A stretch of 37,554 nucleotides of DNA, taken from the NCBI GenBank assembly GCA_947628315.1, contig CANQZJ010000018.1:1-37554 (forward strand), in the 5' to 3' direction. Position 1 is the stretch's first letter. The number at the start of each line of letters is the position of its first letter. The notes beneath the pieces were generated by a model that ran no database searches, was not told the origin of the DNA, and saw only the letters and a list, made by a program, of their open reading frames with translations. Below are positions 1-8,196 of this stretch, piece by piece. Origin of the DNA: an uncultured Oscillospiraceae bacterium. GTDB taxonomy: Bacteria > Bacillota > Clostridia > Oscillospirales > Oscillospiraceae. Position numbers and translations under genes: made by a program.

Positions 1-560
1 GCGGCGATGGCCAGGATGCCGGAGCCGCAGCCCAGATCCAGCACCGCGTCGCCGGGCCGGACGGCCTCCTCCAGCAGTTCCAGGCAGAGCTGGGTGGTGG
101 CGTGAGCGCCGGTGCCGAAGGTGAGGCCGGGGTTCAGGTACAGCGGCGTCCGCCCGTCTGGGATGTCCTGCCCCCGCATCCACTCGGGCACGATGTAGAC
201 CCGCCTGCCCACTGGGATGGGCTGATAGTACTTCTGCCAGGAGGTGGCCCAGTCCTCCTCCCGGAGGGAGACGGTCTGGGGCTCATATTGCTCCAGGCCC
301 CGGAGATAGCCCCGCAGTTGGGTCTGCCCCTCGTCGTTGTCGGGCACGTAGAACTTCACCCGGCTGACCCCCTTCATCCGGGCGGCCAGATCTTCGTCCA
401 CATAGTCCCAGTACTGGCGGTTCTGCTCCAGAAAGCGGAGGAAATCGCCCTCTTCCTCCACCACCAGGCCGGTCATGCCGTTGGCGGTGAGGACGTCGCA
501 CACCCGATCCAGGTCGGACGCGGGCACGGGGAGGGTGACCTCCAGCCATTGTTCGCTCAT
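1..560 (-). CDS. prmA: Ribosomal protein L11 methyltransferase PrmA (C-terminus cut by window edge)
   Basis: SAM-dependent enzyme that methylates ribosomal protein L11. The readable part begins MSEQWLEVTLPV at an ATG preceded by GGAGGAA, and runs 186 residues off the left edge. It shows the PrmA N-terminal domain (residues about 1-110) followed by the start of the methyltransferase fold: LNPGLTFGTGAHATT, then the SAM-binding DLGCGSGILAI at about 174-184. The catalytic NPPY-type motif lies outside the window. It follows the histidine phosphatase gene by 15 bases and is the last visible member of the minus-strand operon. In relatives an rsmE gene often follows, which cannot be checked here. Confidence 0.93.
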   Translation of the reverse strand, partial: MSEQWLEVTLPVPASDLDRVCDVLTANGMTGLVVEEEGDFLRFLEQNRQYWDYVDEDLAARMKGVSRVKFYVPDNDEGQTQLRGYLRGLEQYEPQTVSLREEDWATSWQKYYQPIPVGRRVYIVPEWMRGQDIPDGRTPLYLNPGLTFGTGAHATTQLCLELLEEAVRPGDAVLDLGCGSGILAIA

Positions 561-575
561 TGCAGGTTCCTCCAA

Positions 576-1304
576 TCAGTCATGGCGGGTATCGTCGGTG
601 AACCGCTCGCAGAACCGGGCGGAAAAGGCGGGCGGCTCGCCGTGGGCGTACAGGTGGGAGATGTCGCCGTAGCCGCTCAGCCGGAAGGCGGCGATCCCCT
701 CCCGGCGCTCCTCTGTGACGGCTGTGGTCACCGAGGCGGGGGCGGCGCACAGGCCGTGGAGCAGGGGCATGGGGGACACCCCCAGCAGATGGCTCACAAG
801 CACGGTCTCCACGCCGAAATGGCAGAACAGGACGACGGTATCGTCGTTGGGCCGCGCCGCCCGGTAGAGCCGCCCCTCCCGGACATAGCCGTGGCGGGCC
901 AGGAGGGCGTCCAGCCCCCCGGTCACCCGGTCGTACTCCTCTTTGACGCGGGCCTCCTCCAAAACAGGGTGGCGGTACCACCGGTCGGGCGAGTAGAAAT
1001 CGTCCACCGCCGTCCAGTCCCGGGGCAGCCAGTCCCAGAGGATGCGGCGCTCGCCGCCGGCGTCCGGCCGTAAGATCGGGGCGTGGAACTCCCGGAGCCA
1101 GTCCAGCGTCTCCGCCTGGCGGCCCATGCGCTCCAGGGCGGGCCTGGCGGTGTCCTGGGCCCGGCCCAGCGGGGAGACGTAAAAGGCGGCGATGTCCAGT
1201 TTGGACAGCCGCTCCGCCAGGAGCTCCGCCTCCCGAAAGCCCTTTTCCGTCAGCGAGTCGCGCTCATAGTCCGGGTCGCCGTGGCGGATGAACAGCAGCT
1301 TCAC
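576..1304 (-). CDS. Histidine phosphatase family protein (phosphoglycerate-mutase fold)
   Basis: A 242-residue member of the histidine phosphatase superfamily. The RHG catalytic motif (LLFIRHGDPDY, residues about 4-14) carries the phospho-accepting histidine, SPLGRAQDTA (about 44-53) supplies the phosphate-pocket arginine, and FCHFGVE (about 160-166) holds the second histidine. Translation starts at GTG with AGGGGTGA just upstream; the start lies 4 bases after the gatD-like stop, so coupling is likely. It is longer than minimal cofactor-dependent mutases and has a central insert (about 70-125), so the substrate is not predictable. It could be a sugar-phosphate, nucleotide or phosphoprotein phosphatase. 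Confidence 0.85.
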   Translation of the reverse strand: MKLLFIRHGDPDYERDSLTEKGFREAELLAERLSKLDIAAFYVSPLGRAQDTARPALERMGRQAETLDWLREFHAPILRPDAGGERRILWDWLPRDWTAVDDFYSPDRWYRHPVLEEARVKEEYDRVTGGLDALLARHGYVREGRLYRAARPNDDTVVLFCHFGVETVLVSHLLGVSPMPLLHGLCAAPASVTTAVTEERREGIAAFRLSGYGDISHLYAHGEPPAFSARFCERFTDDTRHD

Positions 1305-1308
1305 GGTC

Positions 1309-2040
1309 TCACCCCTTGATCCGGGCGGACAGCTCCCGCAGGGTGACCGCGTAGCCCTCCCGCTGGTGGGGCTGGGCGGGGACGGTCTCCGGCAGTTCCC
1401 AGCCCTTGGCGGCGAACAGCCGGCGGACGATCAAGTCCAGCAGCTCCGGGTTCTTCACCAGCACCGGGCCGGTGAGGTGGGTGGCGAACACATTGCCGTC
1501 CACATAGCCCTCGGCTCCGCCTTTCGCCTCGTTGCCGAAGCCCAGAGTGAGGCGGTCAAACAGCGGGGTCTTCACCCCGTGGGTGACGGAACACTTGTTC
1601 ATGAAGCCCACCGCCGCCTGTTCCAGCAGCGGGCTGTGGGCGATGACGTCCACCGGATCCCGCCTGTCGCTCTCCACGGTGGTATAGTCGGCAAAGCCCA
1701 GGCCGGGCCACTCTTTGCCCGCCGCGTCGGTGACGGACGCGCCCAGCAGCTCCATGGCATTGCCGGTGAACAGCACCGCCGCGCCGCCGTCGACGGCGGC
1801 TTTCAGCTGATCCGCGTATGGGCGCAGCGCCTCCAGGGCCAGCTTCTGCACCCGCTCGGTGCCGGCGCCCATATAGATGAGGTCGACGCCCTCAAAGCTC
1901 AGCTCATCTTCAAAGACCGCGGTTTTCACCGCCACGGTCACGCCCATGGCCTCCAGCTGCCGGCGGAGGATGGAGACATTGGCGTACTCCCCGTACAGGC
2001 TCATCGCGTCGGGGTACAGGTGCAGGATGTTCAGTTCCAT
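1309..2040 (-). CDS. GatD-like type 1 glutamine amidotransferase lacking the catalytic cysteine
   Basis: A 243-residue protein of the GatD/CobQ-like class I amidotransferase fold, paired with the MurT-like ligase gene 13 bases upstream. Canonical GatD hydrolyses glutamine to feed ammonia to MurT for amidating the D-Glu of lipid II. Here the general fold and the histidine motif THLTGPVLVKNP (His188) are kept. The nucleophile segment, expected as ICGGYQ/FQLLG, reads LFTGNAMELLG (residues 90-100), which puts threonine at about position 92 where cysteine belongs. The only cysteine in the protein is Cys150 (FMNKCSVTHG), elsewhere in the fold. A glutaminase reaction by the usual mechanism is therefore unlikely. 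The start is ATG with an AAAGGGGGGA ribosome site. The symbol gatD is withheld because the function may differ. Confidence 0.8.
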   Translation of the reverse strand: MELNILHLYPDAMSLYGEYANVSILRRQLEAMGVTVAVKTAVFEDELSFEGVDLIYMGAGTERVQKLALEALRPYADQLKAAVDGGAAVLFTGNAMELLGASVTDAAGKEWPGLGFADYTTVESDRRDPVDVIAHSPLLEQAAVGFMNKCSVTHGVKTPLFDRLTLGFGNEAKGGAEGYVDGNVFATHLTGPVLVKNPELLDLIVRRLFAAKGWELPETVPAQPHQREGYAVTLRELSARIKG

Positions 2041-2053
2041 GTCCGTCCCCCCT

Positions 2054-3385
2054 TTAATCCCTCTGGACGTGGGCCAACAGCTTGTCCCGGTCGGAGAAGC
2101 AGGTGACCACGTACAGGGGCAGGTCGCCGGAGCTTTTCAGCTCCTCCGCCGCGGCGGAAATGCTCTCCCGGAGCACGACCTTCTCCGGGGGCACCGCGGT
2201 GTAGTCCAGCCGCAGGGCCAGGTCGTTGACGTACCGGCCGCAGAGCCACACCTTTTTCACCTGAGGGGCGGACAGCCGGTCGAAGTCGATATCCCACAGC
2301 CAGCTGGTCTCGCCGGTGAAATACTTGCGGCTGACGGCGTCCACGATGACCATTACCTCGCAGGGCCCCGGCTGGCTCTCGATATAGCCCAGGTTGGTGT
2401 CGTAGGCCACGGAGTTCTCGTGCTTGGAGGTGAGCAGGGTGCCCTTGCGGGCCCCCAGCGTGAAGGTGATCATCCGGCCGTTCTTCAAAATATAGTTGTT
2501 GATGACCCCGGCCATGGCGGTCTCGTCCACCCCGGCCAGGGCGCAGGCAGACCAGGCGGCCAGGATGTTGTATACATTATATATACTGCGGAAGGCCAGC
2601 TGGATGTCGGTCTTGCCGTCGATGGTGAGCCTGCCGGCCTTCAGATCCACGGCGGTGGCGGTGAAGTCGGTGGCGTGGCGGGCATAGCCGCACCCGGGGC
2701 AGCGGTAGTGGCCGATGTGGGCATAGTGATAGCAGCCGTACTCCATGGGCGCGCCGCACACCGGGCAGCGGGCGCCGTCGTGATACACGCCGTGGTGCTC
2801 TTTCGTGCTGATGGAGCACTCGTCCAGGCCGAACCACCTGACCGTCTCCGGGGCGCGGCCCTGGGCGAACCGGGACACCAGGGGGTCGTCGGCGTTGAGC
2901 ACCAGCGTCGTGTCCGCGTGGAGGGCGGGGAGGATGGCCTGATAGACCCACTCGGGGTGGCCGTTGCGGGTGAGCTGATCCCGGTACAGGTTGGTGATGA
3001 CGAAGTGGGTGGGGTGGAACCACTTGAAGGTGTGCTTCGCCCACCGCTCGTCGCTCTCCAGCAGGAGCACGTCGCCCTTGACCCTGCCGCCTGCGGTGGC
3101 GTTGGTCAGCAGCAGGGTGGCGACCCCCTCGATCTGGTTGGAGCCCTCCTTGTTGTAGACCACCGACCTCCCGGCGGCGGTGAGGATGGAGGCGATCATC
3201 TCCACCGTGGAGGTCTTGCCGTTGGAGCCGGTGACGGCGATGACGTAGGGGGGCAGCTCCAGCCGGCCCAGGATGTCCGGGCACAGGCGCAGAGCGATCT
3301 GCCCCGGCAGGGAGCTGCCCCTGCCGATGAGCTTGCCCACGAACCGCAGGACTTTGCAGGCCGCAATGGCCAGCCGCTTTCTCAT
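2054..3385 (-). CDS. MurT-like Mur ligase family protein (DUF1727-type C-terminus)
   Basis: A 443-residue Mur-ligase relative. It has a short hydrophobic N-terminus, the ATP loop TGSNGKTST (residues 52-60), NLYRDQLTRNG (132-142), LNADDP (163-168) and the MurT-specific zinc ribbon formed by Cys207, Cys210, Cys229 and Cys232. The C-terminal domain has SWLWDIDF (361-368) and LCGRYVNDLALRL, matching MurT. However, the KNPxGxNxxL segment I expect in canonical MurT reads KHENSVAYDTN (321-331), and the loop before SWLWD also differs (VDAVSRKYFTGET). Together with the cysteine-less GatD-like partner this suggests a diverged ligase/amidotransferase pair. The simplest role is still lipid II isoglutamine formation, but a different amidation or ligation is possible. 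Confidence 0.82.
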   Translation of the reverse strand: MRKRLAIAACKVLRFVGKLIGRGSSLPGQIALRLCPDILGRLELPPYVIAVTGSNGKTSTVEMIASILTAAGRSVVYNKEGSNQIEGVATLLLTNATAGGRVKGDVLLLESDERWAKHTFKWFHPTHFVITNLYRDQLTRNGHPEWVYQAILPALHADTTLVLNADDPLVSRFAQGRAPETVRWFGLDECSISTKEHHGVYHDGARCPVCGAPMEYGCYHYAHIGHYRCPGCGYARHATDFTATAVDLKAGRLTIDGKTDIQLAFRSIYNVYNILAAWSACALAGVDETAMAGVINNYILKNGRMITFTLGARKGTLLTSKHENSVAYDTNLGYIESQPGPCEVMVIVDAVSRKYFTGETSWLWDIDFDRLSAPQVKKVWLCGRYVNDLALRLDYTAVPPEKVVLRESISAAAEELKSSGDLPLYVVTCFSDRDKLLAHVQRD

Positions 3386-3410
3386 GGTAACACTTCCTCT
3401 GTTCTCTCTC

Positions 3411-5273
3411 TTATTTCTCCAAAAAGATCATCAGCGCGGCCACGTCCGCCGGGGACACCCCGGAGATGCGGCTGGCCTGGCCGATGTTCAGCGGCCGGAT
3501 CCTGTCCAGCTTCTGCCGGGCCTCCAGCCGCAGGCCCTGGATGGACAGGTAGTCCAGATCGGGGGGCAGGGGCCGATCCTCCAGCCGGCGGAGCTCCTCC
3601 ACCTGGCGGGTCTGCCGCTGGATGTAACCCGCATACTTCACGGAGATCTCCACCTGCTCCGTGATCTCCCGGGAAAGCTGCGGCCGTTCCGGGTCGAAGG
3701 GCGCCAGGTCGGCATAGGCCAGCCGGGGGCGGCGGAGCAGATCGGCCAGGCGCGCGCCGTTGGGGCAGGGCGGCTCGCCCTTTTCCTCCAACAGCCTGTC
3801 CAGCTCCGGGGAGGGGGCCGCCCCGGTGTGCTCCAAGCGATGGATCTCCCCCTCCACAGCGGCGTATTTCGCCTCGACCCGGGCCAGCCGCTCAGCGGAT
3901 ACCAGCCCCACCCGGCGGCCGATGGCGGTGAGCCGCCGGTCGGCGTTGTCGTGCCGGTGGAGGAGGCGGTACTCCGTCCGGGAGGTCATCACCCGGTAGG
4001 GCTCGTTGGTGCCTTTGGTCACCAGGTCGTCGATGAGCACCCCAATGTACCCGTCCATCCGGGTCAGGATCAGGGGCGGCTGGCCTTTGATCTTGAGGGC
4101 GGCGTTCACCCCGGCCACCAGACCCTGGGCGGCGGCCTCCTCGTAGCCGGAGGAGCCGTTGAACTGCCCCGCCCCGTAGAGACCGGGGACTTTTTTGCTC
4201 TCCAGCGTGGGCAGCAGCTCGGTGGGATCCACGCAGTCGTACTCGATGGCGTAGGCGGGGCGGGTCATCTCGGCGTGCTCCAGGCCGGGGATGGTGTGGA
4301 GCATCTGGAGCTGCACGTCCTCCGGCAGAGACGACGAGAAGCCCTGCAGATAGAGCTCCTCGGTGTTCAGCCCCATGGGCTCCAGAAAGAGCTGGTGCCG
4401 GGGCTTGTCGGCAAACCGCACCACCTTGTCCTCGATGGAGGGGCAGTAGCGGGGGCCGACGCCCTCGATCACCCCGGAGAACAGGGGCGAGCGGTGGAGG
4501 TTGTCCCGGATGACCCGGTGGGTGCGCTCGTTGGTGTAGGTGAGCCAGCACGCCGCCCGATTTTCCGGGGAAATGTCGGTGGAATAGGAGAAGGGGGCGG
4601 GGTCGACGTCCCCCTCCTGCTTCTCCATTTTGGAGAAGTCCACGCTCCGCCGGTGGATCCTCGGCGGCGTGCCCGTCTTGAACCGGCGCATGGACAGGCC
4701 CAGATCCCTGAGACAGTCTGTCAGCGCCAGGGCGGCGGCCATGCCGTCGGGGCCGGAGGCGCGGGTGACCTCCCCCACGATGGTGCGGCCCCCCAGATAG
4801 GTGCCGCTGGCCACCACCACGGCCTTGACCTGATAGGTAGCCCCTGTAGCGGTGCGGACGGCGGAGACGTGCCCGTCCTCCGTCAGGATCTCCGTCACCT
4901 CCGCCTGCTTCACCCACAGGTTTTCCTGCAGTTCCAGGGTGTGCTTCATGACCTCCTGGTACCGGCGGCGGTCGGCCTGGGCCCGGAGGGACCACACGGC
5001 GGGGCCCTTGCCCCGGTTCAGCATCCGGTACTGGATGCAGGCTTTGTCGGCGGCCCGGCCCATCTCGCCGCCCAGCGCGTCTACCTCCCGCACCAGCTGG
5101 CCCTTGCCGGTGCCGCCGATGGCGGGGTTGCAGGGCATATTGCCCACCGCGTCCAGGTTGACGGTGAAGCACACCGTTTTCAGGCCCAGGCGGGCGGCGG
5201 CCAGGGCGGCCTCGATGCCCGCGTGGCCCGCGCCGATGACGGCGATATCAAATTGTCCCGCGTCAAAAACCAT
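3411..5273 (-). CDS. mnmG: tRNA uridine-5-carboxymethylaminomethyl(34) synthesis enzyme MnmG
   Basis: FAD-dependent subunit that, with MnmE, builds the carboxymethylaminomethyl group on wobble U34 of several tRNAs. At 620 residues it is full length. The Rossmann FAD motif is [13 protein letters not shown] (9-21); [15 protein letters not shown] and [15 protein letters not shown] are family signatures; the C-terminal helical domain ends with a YAGYIQRQ and [11 protein letters not shown] region that contacts tRNA and MnmE. The gene starts 15 bases after the metallophosphoesterase stop and ends 25 bases before murT. Many Firmicutes keep mnmG beside mnmE and rsmG near the origin; here neither is a neighbour. 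Confidence 0.97.
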   Translation of the reverse strand: MVFDAGQFDIAVIGAGHAGIEAALAAARLGLKTVCFTVNLDAVGNMPCNPAIGGTGKGQLVREVDALGGEMGRAADKACIQYRMLNRGKGPAVWSLRAQADRRRYQEVMKHTLELQENLWVKQAEVTEILTEDGHVSAVRTATGATYQVKAVVVASGTYLGGRTIVGEVTRASGPDGMAAALALTDCLRDLGLSMRRFKTGTPPRIHRRSVDFSKMEKQEGDVDPAPFSYSTDISPENRAACWLTYTNERTHRVIRDNLHRSPLFSGVIEGVGPRYCPSIEDKVVRFADKPRHQLFLEPMGLNTEELYLQGFSSSLPEDVQLQMLHTIPGLEHAEMTRPAYAIEYDCVDPTELLPTLESKKVPGLYGAGQFNGSSGYEEAAAQGLVAGVNAALKIKGQPPLILTRMDGYIGVLIDDLVTKGTNEPYRVMTSRTEYRLLHRHDNADRRLTAIGRRVGLVSAERLARVEAKYAAVEGEIHRLEHTGAAPSPELDRLLEEKGEPPCPNGARLADLLRRPRLAYADLAPFDPERPQLSREITEQVEISVKYAGYIQRQTRQVEELRRLEDRPLPPDLDYLSIQGLRLEARQKLDRIRPLNIGQASRISGVSPADVAALMIFLEK

Positions 5274-5288
5274 AAGGAACCTTCTTTG

Positions 5289-6176
5289 TTATCCTGCCCG
5301 GAGGGTGAGACTCACCACCTCCGGCCGGTTGAACAGCCGGAAGCCGTGGATGGGCGTGGTGTTGTTCCCCAGGCCCCGGGAGACGTAGAGGGCGCTGTCC
5401 CCCTCGGTATACAGCCCCGCCATCCGGGTGGGGAAGAATTTCCGGTTGGCGCCGATGAGCCCGTCGGTAAAGGGCAGGCGGACGATGCCGCCGTGGCCGT
5501 GGCCGGAGAGCACCAGGTCGTACCCGGCGGCGGCGTAGCGGTCAAACTCGGTGTTGCGGTGGGCCAGCAGGACGGTGAACAGCCCCGGCTGCTCTTCTGC
5601 AATTTCCTCCGCCAGCGCCTCCGGGGTCTTCTGGTCGCCGAAGCCGTTGGGGTCGTCCACCCCGGCCAGCACCAGCCTGTCCCCGTTCCGCTCCAGGATC
5701 TCGTATCGGTTGGTGAGCACCGTCACGCCGCAGTCGGCCAGCAGGGGTTTCAGCTCCCGGACGGTGTTGGTGCCGGTGGCCCACTCGTGGTTGCCGGTGA
5801 CGTAGTAGGTGGGCGCGATGGCGGCCAGCCCCTCCGCCAGAGCGGGGATCATCTCCAGCTGGGACGCCTGGTCGATCATGTCCCCCACCATGAAGATGGC
5901 CTCCGGCCCCTCCGACGCGACGCGTTCCAGCAGATCGGAACTGCCCTCGCCGTACTCGTGGCCGTGGAGGTCGGACAGGAGGACGACGCGGCAGCCGTCG
6001 AAGCCCTCCGGCAGGCGGTCGAGGGTGACCTCCGCCCTGGTGGTCATGAGCCCCCAGCACTGCCAGTAAAACCACGCCGCGCCCAGCGCGGCGATGACGG
6101 CCAGGACGGCCAGCGCCCGCAGGAACCGGAGCGCCGGGTGGAGGCGGGCCCGCCCCCCTCTGTTACTTGCGGTCAT
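5289..6176 (-). CDS. Membrane-anchored metallophosphoesterase (YkuE/YaeI type)
   Basis: A 295-residue calcineurin-like phosphoesterase with one N-terminal membrane segment (about 18-38, ALRFLRALAVLAVIAALGAA) that should place the catalytic domain outside the cytoplasm. Metal-binding motifs are in the usual order: LSDLHGHE (68-74, Asp69 and His71), GDMID (98-102), TGNHEW (127-132), a histidine in LLAHRNT, and SGHGHGG near the C-terminal third. Relatives act on phosphodiester or phosphomonoester bonds, in some cases in envelope lipids; the substrate here is unknown. Its ATG lies inside the 3' end of the helicase gene (14-base overlap in another frame), which implies translational coupling. Confidence 0.88.
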   Translation of the reverse strand: MTASNRGGRARLHPALRFLRALAVLAVIAALGAAWFYWQCWGLMTTRAEVTLDRLPEGFDGCRVVLLSDLHGHEYGEGSSDLLERVASEGPEAIFMVGDMIDQASQLEMIPALAEGLAAIAPTYYVTGNHEWATGTNTVRELKPLLADCGVTVLTNRYEILERNGDRLVLAGVDDPNGFGDQKTPEALAEEIAEEQPGLFTVLLAHRNTEFDRYAAAGYDLVLSGHGHGGIVRLPFTDGLIGANRKFFPTRMAGLYTEGDSALYVSRGLGNNTTPIHGFRLFNRPEVVSLTLRAG

Positions 6177-7953
6177 CGCTCAGATAATAGGGCCGCATGA
6201 GGCTCTGCTGCCGGGCGGAGTCCTTTTGCGCGGCGGCGGGGCGGGCCTCTCCGCCGGGCTTGCGGCCGCGGCGGCGGCGCTTTTTCCCGGTCTGGGCGGC
6301 CTGCCGCTTCTCCTCCCGCTGCTTGTCCCGGTCGGACTGCCGCCGCTCCTCCCGGGCGCTCTTGGGATTGGCCCGCTCTCCGCGCTCCCGCTGGGACCGC
6401 TGGGATGCGGACTGGCTGGGCATGGGCTTCCGGGGCGCCAGCAGCCGTGCCGTGGCGTCCATGATGACGTCGGAGTCCAGGGGATTGGGCTTATAGAAGT
6501 CGGCGGCGGGCATGGAGGGCTCCGCCGGGAGGGTGTCCTCCAGCCTCCCCTGGCGCACACCGGCGGACAGGGGCCGATCCAGGCGGAGTTTGGGCGTCCA
6601 GGGCTCATCTTCCGGCTCTTTGGCGGGGGCGGGGGTGAGTTTGGGCGCGGCCTTGGGGGCGGAGGCGGGTTTGGCGGCGGGCTGGGCAGCCTGCTTCCGC
6701 TCCTCCGCCCGGGCCTTGTTTTCGGCGTCCCGCTCCCGGCGGCGCTCCTTGGCGGCGGCCCGGGCCTCGGCGTCCTCGGCGTTGATGGGTTTGCCGTGCT
6801 TGTCCTTCTGGGGCGGGTCGAAGTTCTCCATGGGATAGGGGTGCCCCTCCACCACGGGGATGGGCTTGCCCAGCAGCTTTTCGATGCCCTTCAACTCGTC
6901 CTTCTCGTCGAACTGGCAGAAGGAGATGGCGGCGCCCCCCTTCCCCGCCCGGCCGGTGCGGCCGATGCGGTGGACGTAAGTCTCCGGCACGTCGGGCAGG
7001 TTGTAGTTGAACACGCAGGGCAGATCCTCGATGTCGATGCCCCGGGCGGCGATGTCGGTGGCCACCAGCACCCGGACGCGGCCCGCCTTGAAGTCGGACA
7101 GGGCCTGGACCCGGGCGGTCTGGCTCTTGTTGCCGTGGATGGCGGCGGCGGAGATGCCCCGCTTGACCAGATCCCCCGCGATGCGGTTGGCGCCGTGCTT
7201 CGTCCGGGAGAACACCAGCGCCGCGGGGATGTTCTGCTCGTTCATCAGGTGGGCCAACAGTTTGGTCTTGTTGGCCTTGTCCACGTAGTAGAGGGACTGC
7301 TGGATGGCCTCCACCGGGGAGGACACCGGGTCCACCGCCACCCGCACATAGTCGTGGAGCAGGCCGTTCACCAGACCCATGACCTCCGGGGGCATGGTGG
7401 CGGAGAACAGCATGGTCTGCTTTTTCTCCGGCAGCAGCTTCAACACCCGGCGCACATCGTGGATGAAGCCCATGTCCAGCATCCGGTCAGCCTCGTCCAG
7501 CACGAAGATCTCAATGTGGGACAGATCCAGCAGGTTCTGCCCGTGGAGATCCAGCAGACGCCCCGGCGTGGCCACCAGGATGTCCAGCCCGGCCTTGATG
7601 GCGTCCACCTGGGGCTGCTGGCCCACCCCGCCGAAGATCACGGCGGACTTGAGGGACAGGTTGCGCCCGTAGGCCAGGAAGGAGTCCTGGATCTGGATTG
7701 CCAGCTCCCGGGTCGGGGTCAAAATCAGGGCCCGGATGACCCTGGGCTTGGGATGGGCCCCGTCCAGCCGCTGGAGGATGGGGGCGGCGAAAGCGCAGGT
7801 CTTGCCGGTGCCGGTCTGGGCGCAGCCCAGCACGTCCCGGCCCGCCAGGGCCGGAGGGATGGCCTTCCGCTGGATGGGGGTGGGCTCGGTGTAGCCCGCC
7901 TGGGTGAGGGCGCGGAGGATGGGGGCGCAGAGCCCCAGCTCACGGAAATTCAT
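6163..7953 (-). CDS. DEAD-box ATP-dependent RNA helicase with long basic C-terminal tail
   Basis: A 596-residue RNA helicase. The core (about 1-370) has the Q motif (GYTEPTPIQRKAIP), Walker A AQTGTGKT near 45-52, PTRELA, LDEADRMLDMG near 150, SAT, and the motif VI-type HRIGRTGRAGKGG. The remaining ~220 residues are a charged low-complexity tail with KRRRRGRKPGG, likely for RNA binding and comparable in style to CshA/CsdA/RhlE tails. I start at ATG 7953 because AGAAAGGAAG lies just upstream and MNFRELGL opens the conserved domain; the frame stays open 30 more codons upstream, but that stretch is a GC-rich structured leader. It is the first gene of the long minus-strand run. Confidence 0.93.
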   Translation of the reverse strand: MNFRELGLCAPILRALTQAGYTEPTPIQRKAIPPALAGRDVLGCAQTGTGKTCAFAAPILQRLDGAHPKPRVIRALILTPTRELAIQIQDSFLAYGRNLSLKSAVIFGGVGQQPQVDAIKAGLDILVATPGRLLDLHGQNLLDLSHIEIFVLDEADRMLDMGFIHDVRRVLKLLPEKKQTMLFSATMPPEVMGLVNGLLHDYVRVAVDPVSSPVEAIQQSLYYVDKANKTKLLAHLMNEQNIPAALVFSRTKHGANRIAGDLVKRGISAAAIHGNKSQTARVQALSDFKAGRVRVLVATDIAARGIDIEDLPCVFNYNLPDVPETYVHRIGRTGRAGKGGAAISFCQFDEKDELKGIEKLLGKPIPVVEGHPYPMENFDPPQKDKHGKPINAEDAEARAAAKERRRERDAENKARAEERKQAAQPAAKPASAPKAAPKLTPAPAKEPEDEPWTPKLRLDRPLSAGVRQGRLEDTLPAEPSMPAADFYKPNPLDSDVIMDATARLLAPRKPMPSQSASQRSQRERGERANPKSAREERRQSDRDKQREEKRQAAQTGKKRRRRGRKPGGEARPAAAQKDSARQQSLMRPYYLSDDRK

Positions 7954-8050
7954 AAAAACGGTGATCTTCCTTTCTGACCGCCCGGGGCGCGGGCGGCGGG
8001 GCCCTTTCGCCGGCCTCGGGGCGGCGGCCCGTCGCCGGGCCACATAAAGT
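7954..8050 (-). promoter_or_regulatory. Structured 5' leader of the helicase mRNA
   Basis: About 97 transcribed bases lie between the predicted start site and the helicase ATG. Two perfect hairpins are visible on the minus strand: GGCCCG-GCGA-CGGGCC (8026-8041, with a GNRA-type tetraloop) and CCGCCCG-CGCCC-CGGGCGG (7978-7996). The second ends 2 bases before the ribosome site AGAAAGGAAG (7966-7975). Long structured leaders are common on cold-responsive RNA helicase genes, so folding-dependent control is plausible, but this is inference. Confidence 0.5.
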
Positions 8051-8056
8051 CACGAT

Positions 8057-8085
8057 ATTATATCAGATCAAGCGGCGGGACGCAA
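8057..8085 (-). promoter_or_regulatory. SigA-type promoter for the helicase-mnmG-murT-prmA run
   Basis: On the minus strand TTGCGT (8080-8085), a 17-base spacer and a perfect TATAAT (8057-8062) with an upstream TGA extended -10. It faces away from the miaA promoter. Confidence 0.8.
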
Positions 8086-8131
8086 GTGCGGCGGCGGGGA
8101 TTCGTCCCCCCTTTTTCGTGGGATTTTGCCG

Positions 8132-8160
8132 TTGAATTGTGGAACAAGTTGTGATATTAT
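8132..8160 (+). promoter_or_regulatory. SigA-type promoter for miaA-hfq operon
   Basis: TTGAAT (8132-8137), 17-base spacer, TATTAT (8155-8160) with TGA extended -10. It sits 36 bases before the miaA GTG and is divergent from the helicase promoter. Confidence 0.78.
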
Positions 8161-8196
8161 GTAACCTAAACCAGCAAGCGCGCAGGAGGTGAGGCC

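Noticed and set aside
1591-1593. Cys150 of the GatD-like protein as the catalytic nucleophile
   Set aside because: It is about 58 residues after the expected elbow, in the segment that is GFENHSGRT-like in canonical GatD. Structure would be needed to rule it out fully.
3273-6200. A 975-codon plus-strand frame, and similar long frames such as 1877-3664, 6094-7977 and 32958-35126 (minus)
   Set aside because: They lie opposite strongly supported genes. High GC removes stop codons from antisense frames; the translations are Gly/Arg/Val/His-rich with no family motifs.
7954-8043. Upstream extension of the helicase by 30 codons
   Set aside because: The region is a GC-rich hairpin leader, and a good ribosome site plus the conserved N-terminus support ATG 7953.
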